This document shows positions 34,012-43,335 of a DNA stretch of 64,000 bases, one piece after another (the stretch's first letter is position 1; each line of letters opens with the position of its first letter). The stretch is taken from positions 1 through 64,000 of the forward strand of contig NZ_LQOL01000061.1 in assembly GCF_002101555.1 (NCBI RefSeq). Reading direction: 5' to 3'. Made by a program: the position numbers and the translations under genes. This stretch comes from Mycolicibacterium canariasense (GTDB taxonomy: Bacteria > Actinomycetota > Actinomycetes > Mycobacteriales > Mycobacteriaceae). The notes below the pieces were generated by a model. It did not search any database. It was given only the letters and a program-made list of their open reading frames with translations, and was not told where the DNA came from.

Positions 34012-37000
34012 CGCGCCATCTCCGATGACCTCGTCCACATCCCCGGCGGGCCGCCCGTCCAGTGTCAGCAACAGACCCGCCACCGCCTTCACCAACTCGA
34101 GGTCGCGGATGCGTGGCGCACCCACATTGGTCCCGGCCCGCGGGATCGGGATCTGCACCGTCGAGGTGGTCGCGCGGTACGCCGCACCCGGGTACACCCG
34201 CTTGAGCCGCAGCTGCTGGGAATCCTGCAGCGTCAGCGGCGCCACCCGCAGCGTCGACTCCGAGAGCGCCGACACCTCGGTCACCCCGTACTGCCGGCAC
34301 AGCAGCCGCAACCTGGCCACCGCGACCAGCCGCTGCGCCGGTTCGGGCAGCGGGCCGTACCGGTCGACGAGCTCATCGACAACGGCGGCCACCGCCGCGT
34401 TGTCCGCCGCCGCGGCCAGGCGCCGGTAGCCCTCCAACCGCAACCGGTCGCTGCCGATGTAATCCGGTGGCAGGTGCGCGTCCACCGGCAGGTCGATGCG
34501 TACGTCCTTCGGTTCCTCAACGCCGACAACCGTTTTGCCATCGACCGCGGCCCGGTAGGCTTCCACCGCTTCGCCGACCAGTCGCACGTACAGGTCGAAA
34601 CCGACACCGGCGACGTGCCCGGACTGCTCGACGCCCAGCACGTTGCCGGCCCCGCGGATCTCCAGATCCTTCATCGCCACCGCCATACCCGCGCCCAGGT
34701 CGTTGTTCTGGGCGATGGTGGCCAGCCGGTCATGCGCGGTCTCGGTGAGCGGAACGTCGGGCGGATACAGGAAATACGCGTAACCGCGTTCCCGGCTGCG
34801 CCCGACCCGGCCCCGCAACTGGTGCAACTGGGACAGGCCGAAGGTGTCGGCGCGTTCCACGATCAGGGTGTTGGCATTCGAGATGTCCAGGCCCGTCTCG
34901 ACGATCGTGGTGCACACCAGGATGTCGTACTCCCGGTTCCAGAAGCCCTCGACGGTCTTCTCCAGCGCGTCCTCGTTCATCTGGCCGTGCGCCACCACGA
35001 CACGGGCCTCCGGCACCATCGCCTGCACCCTGGCGGCGGCCTGGTCGATCGACTTCACCCGGTTGTGGATGTAGAACGCCTGCCCGTCGCGCAACAACTC
35101 CCGGCGCAGTGCCGCCGCCACCTGCTTGTCGTCGTGCGGGCCGACGTAGGTCAGCACCGGGAAGCGCTCCTCGGGTGGGGTCAGGATGGTCGACATCTCC
35201 CGGATGCCGGCCAGGCTCATCTCCAGCGTGCGCGGGATCGGGGTGGCGCTCATGGTGAGCACGTCGACATGGGTGCGCAGGCTCTTGATGTGTTCCTTGT
35301 GCTCCACGCCGAAGCGCTGTTCCTCGTCGACGATCACCAGGCCGAGGTCCTTCCAGCGCACCCCGGTCTGCAGCAGCCGGTGCGTGCCGATCACGATATC
35401 GACACTGCCGTCGGCCATTCCGTCGATGACGGCCTTGGAATCGGCCGGATCGGTGAACCGGGACAACCCCTTCACGGTCACCGGGAACCCGGCCATCCGC
35501 GCGGCGAACGTCTGCAGATGCTGGTCGGCCAACAGCGTGGTGGGCACCAACACGGCGACCTGTTTGCCGTCCTGCACCGCCTTGAACGCGGCGCGCACCG
35601 CGATCTCGGTCTTGCCGTAACCGACGTCGCCACAGATCACCCGGTCCATCGGCACAGGCTTTTCCATATCGGCCTTGACCTCGGTGATGGCGGTCATCTG
35701 GTCGACGGTCTCGGTGAACCCGAACGCGTCCTCCATCTCGGCCTGCCACGGGGTGTCCGGTCCGAACGCATGCCCCGGTGCGGCCTGGCGTTTGGCGTAC
35801 AGCGACACCAGTTCCCCGGCGATCTCGCGGACCGCCTTGCGCGCCTTGGTTTTCGTGTTGGTCCAGTCGCTGCCGCCGAGCCGGCTCAGGGTGGGCGCCT
35901 GCCCACCGACATACCGGGACAGCTGGTCCAGCGAGTCCATCGGAACGTAGAGCTTGTCGGTGCCACCGCCGCGCTTGGCCGACGCGTACTCCAGCACCAG
36001 GTATTCCCGGCGGGCCCCGCCCACCACCCGCTCGGTCATCTCGACGAACTTGCCGATGCCGTGCTGGTCGTGCACCACCAGGTCGCCGGCCGTCAACGCC
36101 AACGGGTCCACGACGTTACGCCGTTTGGCCGCAAGCCTTTTGCCTTCGTTGGCGGTGACCCGGTTACCGGTCAGATCGGTCTCGGTGATGATGACCAGGT
36201 TCACCCCCGGCAGCACCAGGCCGTCGTGCAGCGGGCCCTTCAGCACACCCACCACGCCCGCCGTCGGTGCCGCCCCGGAGGCCAGAAGGGTTGCGGGGAT
36301 ATCGGATTCGCCGAGCTGTTCGACCACGCGGTGCGCGGTACCGGTACCGGGTGTGACCACGGCCGCATACCCACCGGTGGCCACGTGCGCGCGCAGCATC
36401 GCGAAGATCTCGTCCAGTGACTGTTGCGAGCGCGCCGACGGGGCCGGGCGCAGGTCCAGTTCGGTGGCGTCCTCGGCCGTCAGCTGGCTCAGCGTCCACC
36501 ACGGATGCCCGCCGGCGCGGGCGGCGGCCCGCACCTCGTCGAGCTCGCGGAAGCCCGACCCGCCCAGCTGCTCGACGTCGATCGGGGCTTGACCGCCCAT
36601 CGCCGCCACCGACCAGGACGCCTCCAGGAACTCGCGGCCGGTCTTGATCAGGTCGGCGGCGCGGGCGCGCACCTTCTCCGGATCGCATACCAGCACCGGG
36701 GTGCCGGCGGGCAGGTGTTCGGTGAGCAACACCAGGTCGTCGGGGCGCAGCACCGGAGCCAACGCCTCCATGCCGTCGACGGTGATGCCCTCGGCCAGCT
36801 TGGCCAGCATGTCCCCGACGGTCCCGGCCATCGTGTTGTCGGTCTCGGGGCGCGCACCGGCGAGCTGACCCGCCCGCTCGCGCACGTCGGGGGTCAGCAG
36901 CAGCTCCCGGCACGGCATGGCGATCAGGGTGTCGATCGCGATCTCGGGGATGGACCGCTGGTCGGCGACGGCGAACATGCGCATCTCCGACACCTCGTCA

Positions 37001-37623
37001 CCCCAGAACTCGACGCGCACCGGATGCTCGGCGGTGGGCGCGAAGACGTCGAGAATGCCGCCACGCACCGCGAACTCGCCCCGCTTGGCCACCATGTCGA
37101 CGCGGGTGTAGGCCAGTTCCACCAGCCGGGCGACGGTCTGGTCGAAGTCCGCCTCCCCGCCCACCGTCAAGGTGACCGGTTCCACGTCGGCCAGCTCCGG
37201 GGCCATCGGCTGCAGCAGCGACCGGGTGGTGGTGACCACCACCCGCAGCGGCGGACCGAGGCGCTCGTCGTCGGGATGGGCCAGCCGGCGCAGCAACCGC
37301 AACCGGGCGCCGACGGTCTCGACCCCGGGTGAAAGCCGCTCGTGCGGCAGCGTCTCCCAGGACGGGAACAGGGCGGCGGCGTCGCCGAAGACGGCGCGCA
37401 GTTCGGCGGTCAGGTCGTCGGCTTCCCGGCCGGTGGCGGTGACGACGAGTAACGGCCCCGCCTGCGCGGCGGCCGCCGCGACGAATGGGCGGGCACTGGC
37501 CGGTCCGACGAGGTCGTGTTCGGCTGCGCGATCGGTGACAGCGCGCAGGCCGGGATCGGTCAATGCCAATTCGATGAGGCCCGCCAGCGGGGTCTCGACA
37601 GAAGGGTGCCCCGGTGCGGTCAT
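33988..37623 (-). CDS. mfd: transcription-repair coupling factor Mfd
   Basis: A 1211-residue translocase that removes stalled RNA polymerase and recruits UvrA. Domains in order: a UvrB-like N-terminal module (about 1-350), the RNA-polymerase-interacting CarD-like domain (about 490-560, LTAGDLVVHDQHGIGKF), and the RecG-type helicase with Walker A GDVGYGKTE, the DEEQ box (VIVDEEQRFG), and LRGRVGRSRERGYAY motifs, then the C-terminal TRCF domain. I chose ATG 37623 as in family members; its ribosome binding site is weak. The C-terminal SRAGGAK is encoded within the 26-bp repeat. Confidence 0.96.
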   Translation of the reverse strand: MTAPGHPSVETPLAGLIELALTDPGLRAVTDRAAEHDLVGPASARPFVAAAAAQAGPLLVVTATGREADDLTAELRAVFGDAAALFPSWETLPHERLSPGVETVGARLRLLRRLAHPDDERLGPPLRVVVTTTRSLLQPMAPELADVEPVTLTVGGEADFDQTVARLVELAYTRVDMVAKRGEFAVRGGILDVFAPTAEHPVRVEFWGDEVSEMRMFAVADQRSIPEIAIDTLIAMPCRELLLTPDVRERAGQLAGARPETDNTMAGTVGDMLAKLAEGITVDGMEALAPVLRPDDLVLLTEHLPAGTPVLVCDPEKVRARAADLIKTGREFLEASWSVAAMGGQAPIDVEQLGGSGFRELDEVRAAARAGGHPWWTLSQLTAEDATELDLRPAPSARSQQSLDEIFAMLRAHVATGGYAAVVTPGTGTAHRVVEQLGESDIPATLLASGAAPTAGVVGVLKGPLHDGLVLPGVNLVIITETDLTGNRVTANEGKRLAAKRRNVVDPLALTAGDLVVHDQHGIGKFVEMTERVVGGARREYLVLEYASAKRGGGTDKLYVPMDSLDQLSRYVGGQAPTLSRLGGSDWTNTKTKARKAVREIAGELVSLYAKRQAAPGHAFGPDTPWQAEMEDAFGFTETVDQMTAITEVKADMEKPVPMDRVICGDVGYGKTEIAVRAAFKAVQDGKQVAVLVPTTLLADQHLQTFAARMAGFPVTVKGLSRFTDPADSKAVIDGMADGSVDIVIGTHRLLQTGVRWKDLGLVIVDEEQRFGVEHKEHIKSLRTHVDVLTMSATPIPRTLEMSLAGIREMSTILTPPEERFPVLTYVGPHDDKQVAAALRRELLRDGQAFYIHNRVKSIDQAAARVQAMVPEARVVVAHGQMNEDALEKTVEGFWNREYDILVCTTIVETGLDISNANTLIVERADTFGLSQLHQLRGRVGRSRERGYAYFLYPPDVPLTETAHDRLATIAQNNDLGAGMAVAMKDLEIRGAGNVLGVEQSGHVAGVGFDLYVRLVGEAVEAYRAAVDGKTVVGVEEPKDVRIDLPVDAHLPPDYIGSDRLRLEGYRRLAAAADNAAVAAVVDELVDRYGPLPEPAQRLVAVARLRLLCRQYGVTEVSALSESTLRVAPLTLQDSQQLRLKRVYPGAAYRATTSTVQIPIPRAGTNVGAPRIRDLELVKAVAGLLLTLDGRPAGDVDEVIGDGASRAGGAK

Positions 37624-37708
37624 GATGCCACCATCGTAACCGGGGCCGGTGATCACGAATCCGGGCCGGGCACCGCCCCAGATACCGGTCTGTCGCCGGC
37701 CCGACTCG

Positions 37709-38263
37709 TCAGGACTCCAGGGGCAACAGGCCCACCGTGACCAGTTCTTCGGCGCTCAGATCGACGACGGCGAAGGCCGTCGGCACCCGATACTGGCGCG
37801 GCCCGAACCGCAGGTCGACCAGCCGATGACCGTGCCGAGGATCACCGAAGTTCACCTCCTCCACGATGATTCCCGTGCCGGTGTCCACGTCCACCCCGGA
37901 CTCGGTGAGCCGCCCGTCACGCCGCACGATGTCGAGTGCCCGGGCCCGTTCGGCGGCCGCCAGCGCCGGGATCGCCGGGGCGGCCGAGACCGCCAGCACT
38001 TCCCGTGCGTCGACATCGACCAGCACCTCCACCGCGAGGTCGTCGGTGTAGTTGTAGATGGTCACGACGGGCACTTCCCGGGACCGGTCCAGGGCACGCA
38101 TGCCCACCCCGAGAACTGCGTAGCGCTTTCCCTCGAGCAGTCCGGCGACGCGAACGGATTCCAGTGCGATGGCCGGCGCCTGCGCCGTCGGTTCGGATGG
38201 CGTCATCGGTTCGGATGGCGTCATCGGTTCGGATGGCGTCATCGGTTCGGATGGCTCAGTCAT
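37709..38263 (-). CDS. conserved hypothetical with MTPSEP repeats
   Basis: A 184-residue cytoplasmic protein. The N-terminus is built of near-perfect MTPSEP hexapeptide repeats encoded by an 18-bp tandem DNA repeat. The rest (about residues 30-184) resembles the N-terminal domain of copper amine oxidases: a strand-rich VVTIYNYTDDLAVEVLVDV region and a VEEVNFGDPRHGHRLVDL region, but no catalytic domain is present. Function unknown. The in-frame ATG codons within the repeats mean that the true start could be any of them. Confidence 0.65.
   Translation of the reverse strand: MTEPSEPMTPSEPMTPSEPMTPSEPTAQAPAIALESVRVAGLLEGKRYAVLGVGMRALDRSREVPVVTIYNYTDDLAVEVLVDVDAREVLAVSAAPAIPALAAAERARALDIVRRDGRLTESGVDVDTGTGIIVEEVNFGDPRHGHRLVDLRFGPRQYRVPTAFAVVDLSAEELVTVGLLPLES
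38190..38255. repeat. 18-bp tandem repeat in coding sequence
   Basis: Three full copies (38190-38207, 38208-38225, 38226-38243) and a 12-bp partial copy encode the MTPSEP repeats. The 18-bp unit preserves the frame, so copy number can vary without harming the protein. Confidence 0.85.
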
Positions 38264-38407
38264 GCCCCCATGCTCGAGCCGGTGCTGCCCGGACGGCCGA
38301 GTAGTGGGCTACTCGAATTGCCCGGCAGCCGTCAAGAATTCGTCACAGCACGTCAAGAGACCGTCAAAGTCCTCGACTGTTCCGGCGTGCACGCGCACCG
38401 TCAGGGC

Positions 38408-39520
38408 ATGACTCTTCTCGATGCGGTGCACTCGTTGCGCCGGGCCGCCCCCCAACGGATCGATCCCGCGGTGTGGCCGGTGACCGCGCAAGTCGATGTC
38501 GAAGGCCGGTTGTGTGTGGGCGGTGTCGCGCTGACCGAGATCGCCGACCAGTTCGGGGCCCCGGTGCAGGTGCTCGACGAAGCCGAGTTCCGGTACCGGG
38601 TGCGCGGGTTCCGGGTACGGCTGCCGGAACGGCGCACCGTGTACGCCGGCCACACCCTGCTGACCAAGGCGGTGGCCCGGTGGGTGGCCGAGGAGGGCGC
38701 GGGTCTGGCGGTGCGCACCCCGGCCGAACTCGCGCTCGCCGTGAGCGCCGGGGTGGACCGGGACCGCATCGTCGCGCACGGCTGCGCCCAGACCACCGCC
38801 GACCTGCGCGCCGCCGCCAGGGTGGGCCGCATGGTGCTGGGCTGCGGCACCGAGATCGCGCTGCTGGCCTCCCAGCTGAGCCGACCGCAGCAGGTGCTGA
38901 CCGGTTCGGCCGAGCTGGCCGCGCGGGTGCTGGCGCAGCCGATGCTGCGGCTGGTCGGGTTGCGCTGCGCGGCCGACGAGATCAAGCAGGCGGTGTCGGC
39001 GATGGCCGATATCCGCGATCGGCACGGCGTCGAGTTGACCGAACTCAACATCGGCGATGTCGCCGCCGACGCCGACCTGATCGACCTCGACGAGGCGATC
39101 GACAACGCGCTGGACGACGCGTGCGCGGCCGAACGGTTCCCGCGCCCCGTCGTCGTCGTCGAACCGGGGCAGGCCATCTCCGGCCGGGCCCTGGTGAGCT
39201 GCGCGCGGGTGGTGGCGGTGCGCGACGGTCTGGTGACGGTCGACGGCGCGGGAACCGGGACCGTCGCGTTGGCCAACCGGCATCCGCTGGGCCCGACCCG
39301 GCCGGTCACCGTCGTCGGCCGCACCGGCGAGGTGATCTGCGCGCAGGTGACGCTGCCGGCCGATCTGCATCCCGGTGATCTGCTCGCCGTTGTCGGACCG
39401 ATGCCATCCGGCGCCGCGCTGACGGCGCGGCCCCCGGTGGTGACGGTGCGCGACCGGCGGGCGCGGCTGTCGGTGCGCCGCGAGACCACCGAGGACCTGC
39501 TCGGCCGGGAGCTGAGTTAG
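38408..39520 (+). CDS. LysA-type decarboxylase homologue lacking the PLP lysine
   Basis: A 370-residue protein of the fold-type III group IV decarboxylase family (diaminopimelate decarboxylase-like). The expected sequence at the first barrel strand is YAxK with the PLP-binding lysine; here it reads YAGHTLLTK, with His82 in place of the lysine and K87 five residues later. Other parts look conserved (TPAELALAVSAG, VVVEPGQAISGRA, VDGAGTGTVAL), while the protein is shorter than LysA (about 420-450 residues), losing catalytic segments. It may be an inactive paralogue or a binding/regulatory protein. It overlaps the convergent TetR gene by four bases. Confidence 0.7.
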   Translation: MTLLDAVHSLRRAAPQRIDPAVWPVTAQVDVEGRLCVGGVALTEIADQFGAPVQVLDEAEFRYRVRGFRVRLPERRTVYAGHTLLTKAVARWVAEEGAGLAVRTPAELALAVSAGVDRDRIVAHGCAQTTADLRAAARVGRMVLGCGTEIALLASQLSRPQQVLTGSAELAARVLAQPMLRLVGLRCAADEIKQAVSAMADIRDRHGVELTELNIGDVAADADLIDLDEAIDNALDDACAAERFPRPVVVVEPGQAISGRALVSCARVVAVRDGLVTVDGAGTGTVALANRHPLGPTRPVTVVGRTGEVICAQVTLPADLHPGDLLAVVGPMPSGAALTARPPVVTVRDRRARLSVRRETTEDLLGRELS

Positions 39521-40152
39521 TCGGCTTCCAGCACGGGATCGGCCTCCAGATGCGTCAGCCCGTTCCACATCAGGTTCACCAGGTGCGCGGCCACCACTTC
39601 CTTGCTGGGCTGGCGCACGTCGAGCCACCATTGCGCGGCCATCGACACCGACCCGACCAGGGCCTGCGCGTACAGCGGCGCCAGGTCGGGATCCAGGCCG
39701 CGGCGGGAGAAGTCACCGGCCAGGATCGAGGCGACCTGGCTGACGGCGTCGTTGAGCAGCGTCGAATAGGTGCCCGAGGTGATGGCGGCCGGTGAATCGC
39801 GGATCAGGATGCGGAACCCGTCGGTGCGCTCCTCGACGTAGGTGAGCAACGCCAGCGCCACCCGCTCCAGGCGCACCCGGGACCGGTTGTTGGTCAGCGA
39901 GGAGGTGATGCCGTCCAGGAGGGCCGACATCTCCCGGTCGACGACGACGGCGTAGAGGCCCTCTTTGCCGCCGAAATGCTCGTACACCACCGGTTTGGAG
40001 ACGTTGGCGCGCAAGGCGATCTCTTCGATGGCGGTGCCGTCGTAGCCGCGTTCGGCGAACAGCGACTTCGCGATCTCGATGAGCTGCTGGCGGCGCTCAC
40101 TGCCCGTCATCCTGGCGCGGGGGATGCGGGCCTCCTTCTCAGGTGCTGCCAC
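39517..40152 (-). CDS. TetR-family regulator (Rv1019 type)
   Basis: A 211-residue TetR regulator. The helix-turn-helix (about residues 20-65) contains AIEEIALRANVSKPVVYEHFGGK. It starts with GTG at 40152. In M. tuberculosis the equivalent gene (Rv1019) sits next to mfd and mazG, and the protein is a repressor of its own neighbourhood; whether this one does so is inferred. The C-terminal ligand domain contains WWLDVRQPSKEVVAAHL. The gene converges with the LysA-like gene, overlapping by four bases. Confidence 0.88.
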   Translation of the reverse strand: MAAPEKEARIPRARMTGSERRQQLIEIAKSLFAERGYDGTAIEEIALRANVSKPVVYEHFGGKEGLYAVVVDREMSALLDGITSSLTNNRSRVRLERVALALLTYVEERTDGFRILIRDSPAAITSGTYSTLLNDAVSQVASILAGDFSRRGLDPDLAPLYAQALVGSVSMAAQWWLDVRQPSKEVVAAHLVNLMWNGLTHLEADPVLEAD

Positions 40153-40234
40153 CGGCCCAGCCTAACGCCGCGGCGCTTCCCCACAGCCCTGCCGGGAACA
40201 TCGATCCGGTCGACTAGAGTCTCCGATTGATCGG

Positions 40235-40306
40235 TCCGTCGTGGTGTAATCGGCAGCACCTCTGATTTTGGTTCAGATAGTTCAGGTTCGAGTCCTGGCG
40301 ACGGAG
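40235..40306 (+). tRNA. tRNA-Gln (anticodon UUG)
   Basis: The acceptor stem TCCGTCG pairs with CGACGGA and the discriminator is G; the anticodon arm is TCTGA-TTTTGGT-TCAGA, placing TTG as the anticodon; the T-arm contains GGTTCGAGTCC. The 3' CCA is not encoded. It lies between the TetR gene and glmU, as in other mycobacteria. Confidence 0.93.
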
Positions 40307-40395
40307 CAATCTCATACCGCGAGCGGCCCCTAACTGACAGCGTTGCCGGCGTGTCCGGGTACAGACACGGTCGCTCGCGGGAGGAGGAGAGAATC

Positions 40396-41889
40396 GTGTC
40401 CACCACCGATATCGCGGTCGTCGTCATGGCGGCCGGCGCGGGCACCCGGATGCGCTCGGCCACCCCGAAGGTGCTGCACCCACTGGCCGGACGCAGCATG
40501 CTCGCCCACGCCCTGCTCGCCGCCACCGCCCTGCAACCCCGCCACATCGTGGTCGTCGTCGGCCATGGCCGCGAACACGTCGCCGCGGAGGTCGACCGCA
40601 TCGCCGAGCGGACCGGCCGCGCCATCGCCACCGCCGTACAGGAAGACCAGCTGGGCACCGGGCACGCGGTCGGCGTCGGCCTGTCGGGCCTGCCTCAGGA
40701 TTTCGCCGGCACCGTGGTGGTCACCTCCGGGGATGTGCCGTTGCTCGACGGCGAGACGCTCGCCGCGCTGGTGCACACCCACGGTGACGGCGGGGCCACC
40801 ATCCTGACCACCACCGTCGCGGACCCCACCGGATACGGACGCATCCTCCGCGACGAGACGGGCGCCGTCCAGGCGATCGTCGAACAGGCCGATGCCGACG
40901 AGCGCCAGCGCGCCATCGGTGAGATCAACTCCGGGGTGTACGCCTTCGACGCGGCGGCGCTGCGGTCGGCGCTGAGCCGACTGCGCACCGACAACGCCCA
41001 GCAGGAGCTCTACCTGACCGACGCCATCGCCCTGGTCCGCGGCGACGGTCTGCCGGTGCGGGCTCAACACGTCGCCGACAGCACCCTGGTCGCCGGCGTC
41101 AACGACCGCGTCCAACTCTCGGTGCTGGCCGCGGAATTGAACCGCCGCATCATCGAGGGCCACCAGCGCGCCGGTGTCACCATCGTCGACCCGGCCACCA
41201 CCTGGATCGACGCCGACGTGGAGATCGGCCCCGACACCGTCGTCGCCCCCGGCACCCAGCTGCTCGGGGTCACCTCGATCGGGCCGAACTGCACCATCGG
41301 ACCGGACAGCACGCTCACCTCGATGGAAGTCGGCGACGGCGCCTCGGTGATCCGTACGCACGCCGAGTTGTCGGTCATCGGCGCCGGCGCCACCGTCGGC
41401 CCGTTCACCTATCTGCGGCCGGGCACCGAACTGGGCGCCGACGGCAAGCTGGGCGCGTTCGTCGAGACGAAGAACGCGGTGATCGGCACGGGCACCAAGG
41501 TGCCGCACCTGACCTACGTCGGCGACGCCGATATCGGCGAGCACAGCAATATCGGCGCGTCGAGCGTGTTCGTGAACTACGACGGCCAGAACAAGCACCG
41601 CACCACCGTCGGCTCGCACGTCCGGACCGGCTCGGACACCATGTTCATCGCGCCGGTCACCGTCGGTGACGGCGCCTACACCGGGGCGGGGACGGTGTTG
41701 CGTGAGGATGTGCCGCCCGGCGCGCTGGCCGTCTCGGCCGGCCCCCAGCGCACCATCGAGGGCTGGGTGCTGCGCAAGCGGCCCGGCACCGCCGCTGCGG
41801 CCGCGGCGCGCGCGGCAAATGACGCTGCCGCGGCGGAAGCCGCAAATGACACCTCAGCGGCCCGCAAGGCCACCGAGGAAGACGCCTGA
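40396..41889 (+). CDS. glmU: bifunctional UDP-GlcNAc pyrophosphorylase GlmU
   Basis: A 497-residue enzyme making UDP-GlcNAc for peptidoglycan and arabinogalactan linker. The N-terminal uridyltransferase begins VVMAAGAGTRMRS (about residues 9-21) with PKVLHPLAG following, and the C-terminal left-handed beta-helix acetyltransferase shows hexapeptide repeats and YVGDADIGEHSNIGAS. An Ala-rich low-complexity tail ends it, usual in mycobacteria. The start is GTG 40396 following GGAGGAGAG; an earlier GTG at 40351 has no such site. Confidence 0.97.
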   Translation: MSTTDIAVVVMAAGAGTRMRSATPKVLHPLAGRSMLAHALLAATALQPRHIVVVVGHGREHVAAEVDRIAERTGRAIATAVQEDQLGTGHAVGVGLSGLPQDFAGTVVVTSGDVPLLDGETLAALVHTHGDGGATILTTTVADPTGYGRILRDETGAVQAIVEQADADERQRAIGEINSGVYAFDAAALRSALSRLRTDNAQQELYLTDAIALVRGDGLPVRAQHVADSTLVAGVNDRVQLSVLAAELNRRIIEGHQRAGVTIVDPATTWIDADVEIGPDTVVAPGTQLLGVTSIGPNCTIGPDSTLTSMEVGDGASVIRTHAELSVIGAGATVGPFTYLRPGTELGADGKLGAFVETKNAVIGTGTKVPHLTYVGDADIGEHSNIGASSVFVNYDGQNKHRTTVGSHVRTGSDTMFIAPVTVGDGAYTGAGTVLREDVPPGALAVSAGPQRTIEGWVLRKRPGTAAAAAARAANDAAAAEAANDTSAARKATEEDA

Positions 41890-41978
41890 CGTTGGCAATC
41901 TGGTAACCCGGCAACGACCGCCCGAATGCACTACGTACGATTGGCGCGTATTCGACCCCGACCGGCGAAGGCACAACA

Positions 41979-42959
41979 GTGAGCCACGACTGGACCGATA
42001 ACCCTAAGAACCTGATGCTCTTCTCGGGCCGGGCTCATCCCGAGCTTGCTGAGCAGGTGGCCAAGGAACTCGATGTTCCCGTCACCGCGCAGACGGCACG
42101 CGACTTCGCCAACGGCGAGATCTTCGTCCGCTTCGACGAGTCGGTGCGCGGTTGCGACGCCTTCGTCCTGCAGAGCCATCCCGCGCCGCTGAACCAGTGG
42201 CTGATGGAACAGCTGATCATGATCGACGCGCTCAAGCGCGGCAGCGCCAAGCGGATCACCGCGATCCTGCCGTTCTATCCGTACGCGCGGCAGGACAAGA
42301 AGCACCGCGGCCGCGAACCCATCTCGGCGCGCCTGGTCGCCGACCTGTACAAGACCGCGGGCGCCGATCGCATCGTCACGGTGGACCTGCACACCGATCA
42401 GATCCAGGGCTTCTTCGACGGGCCCGTGGACCACATGCGCGCCCAGTCGCTGCTGTGCGGCTACATCGCCGAGAAGTACGCCGATGCCGACAAGGTCGTC
42501 GTCTCCCCCGATTCGGGCCGCGTGCGTGTCGCCGAGAAGTGGGCCGACTCGCTCGGCGGTGTGCCGCTGGCCTTCATCCACAAGACCCGCGACCCGCTGG
42601 TGCCCAACCAGGTGAAGTCCAACCGCGTCGTCGGTGACGTCAAGGGCAAGACCTGCATCCTGACCGACGACATGATCGACACCGGCGGCACCATCGCCGG
42701 CGCGGTGAAACTGCTCAAGGAGGACGGCGCCGAGGACGTGATCATCGCCGCCACCCACGGGGTGTTGTCCGATCCCGCCGCGCAGCGTCTGGCCGACTCG
42801 GGTGCCCGCGAGGTGATCGTCACCAATACGCTGCCGATCGGCGAAGACAAGCACTTCCCGCAGCTGACCGTGCTGTCCATCGCGCCGCTGCTGGCCAGCA
42901 CCATCCGCGCGGTGTTCGACAACGGTTCGGTGACAAGCCTTTTCGACGGTTCCGCCTAG
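41979..42959 (+). CDS. prs: ribose-phosphate pyrophosphokinase
   Basis: A 326-residue PRPP synthetase that makes phosphoribosyl pyrophosphate for nucleotides, histidine, tryptophan and, in mycobacteria, decaprenylphosphoryl arabinose. Class I features are complete: the flexible loop with ARQDKKHRGREPIS, the metal-binding VTVDLHTDQIQGFF, and the PRPP loop LTDDMIDTGGTI (about residues 228-239). It starts with GTG 41979, 89 bp after glmU, and is probably in the same transcript. Confidence 0.97.
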   Translation: MSHDWTDNPKNLMLFSGRAHPELAEQVAKELDVPVTAQTARDFANGEIFVRFDESVRGCDAFVLQSHPAPLNQWLMEQLIMIDALKRGSAKRITAILPFYPYARQDKKHRGREPISARLVADLYKTAGADRIVTVDLHTDQIQGFFDGPVDHMRAQSLLCGYIAEKYADADKVVVSPDSGRVRVAEKWADSLGGVPLAFIHKTRDPLVPNQVKSNRVVGDVKGKTCILTDDMIDTGGTIAGAVKLLKEDGAEDVIIAATHGVLSDPAAQRLADSGAREVIVTNTLPIGEDKHFPQLTVLSIAPLLASTIRAVFDNGSVTSLFDGSA

Positions 42960-42993
42960 CGGCGAGCGTCCGCGCGAGGAGTAGTTTTCAGAT

Positions 42994-43335
42994 ATGGCGG
43001 CCCGCATCTTCCACAACCCGAAGTGCTCGACGTCCCGTAAGACGCTGGAGCTGTTGCGGGACAACGGGCTCGAGCCGGAGATCGTGCTGTACCTGAAGAC
43101 GCCGCCGACCCGCGCCGAACTGGCGGCACTGATCGCCGACGCGGGTATCCCGGTACGCGAGGCGGTGCGCAAGCGCGAATCCCTGTACACCGAGCTGGGC
43201 CTGGCCGACGCGTCGGACGACGAGCTGCTCGATGCTCTCGCCCAACACCCGATCCTCATCGAGCGCCCGTTGGTGGTGACGGACAAGGGCACTCGGTTGG
43301 CCCGCCCCATCGATCGGGTTCGCGAGATTCTGTGA
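42994..43335 (+). CDS. ArsC-family glutaredoxin-type reductase
   Basis: A 113-residue thioredoxin-fold protein of the ArsC/YfgD type. The active-site element is NPKCSTSRKTLE (Cys at about residue 11), with the RPLVVTDKGTRLARP segment near the end that carries the anion-binding Arg. Size and motifs fit the glutaredoxin-coupled arsenate reductase family, but lacking an ars operon its substrate is uncertain. It overlaps the lipoprotein gene by four bases (GTGA) and follows prs by 34 bases. Confidence 0.88.
   Translation: MAARIFHNPKCSTSRKTLELLRDNGLEPEIVLYLKTPPTRAELAALIADAGIPVREAVRKRESLYTELGLADASDDELLDALAQHPILIERPLVVTDKGTRLARPIDRVREIL

Noticed and set aside
33016..36420. A 1134-codon open frame antisense to mazG and mfd
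   Set aside because: Fully overlapped by two confidently identified genes; no recognisable domains.
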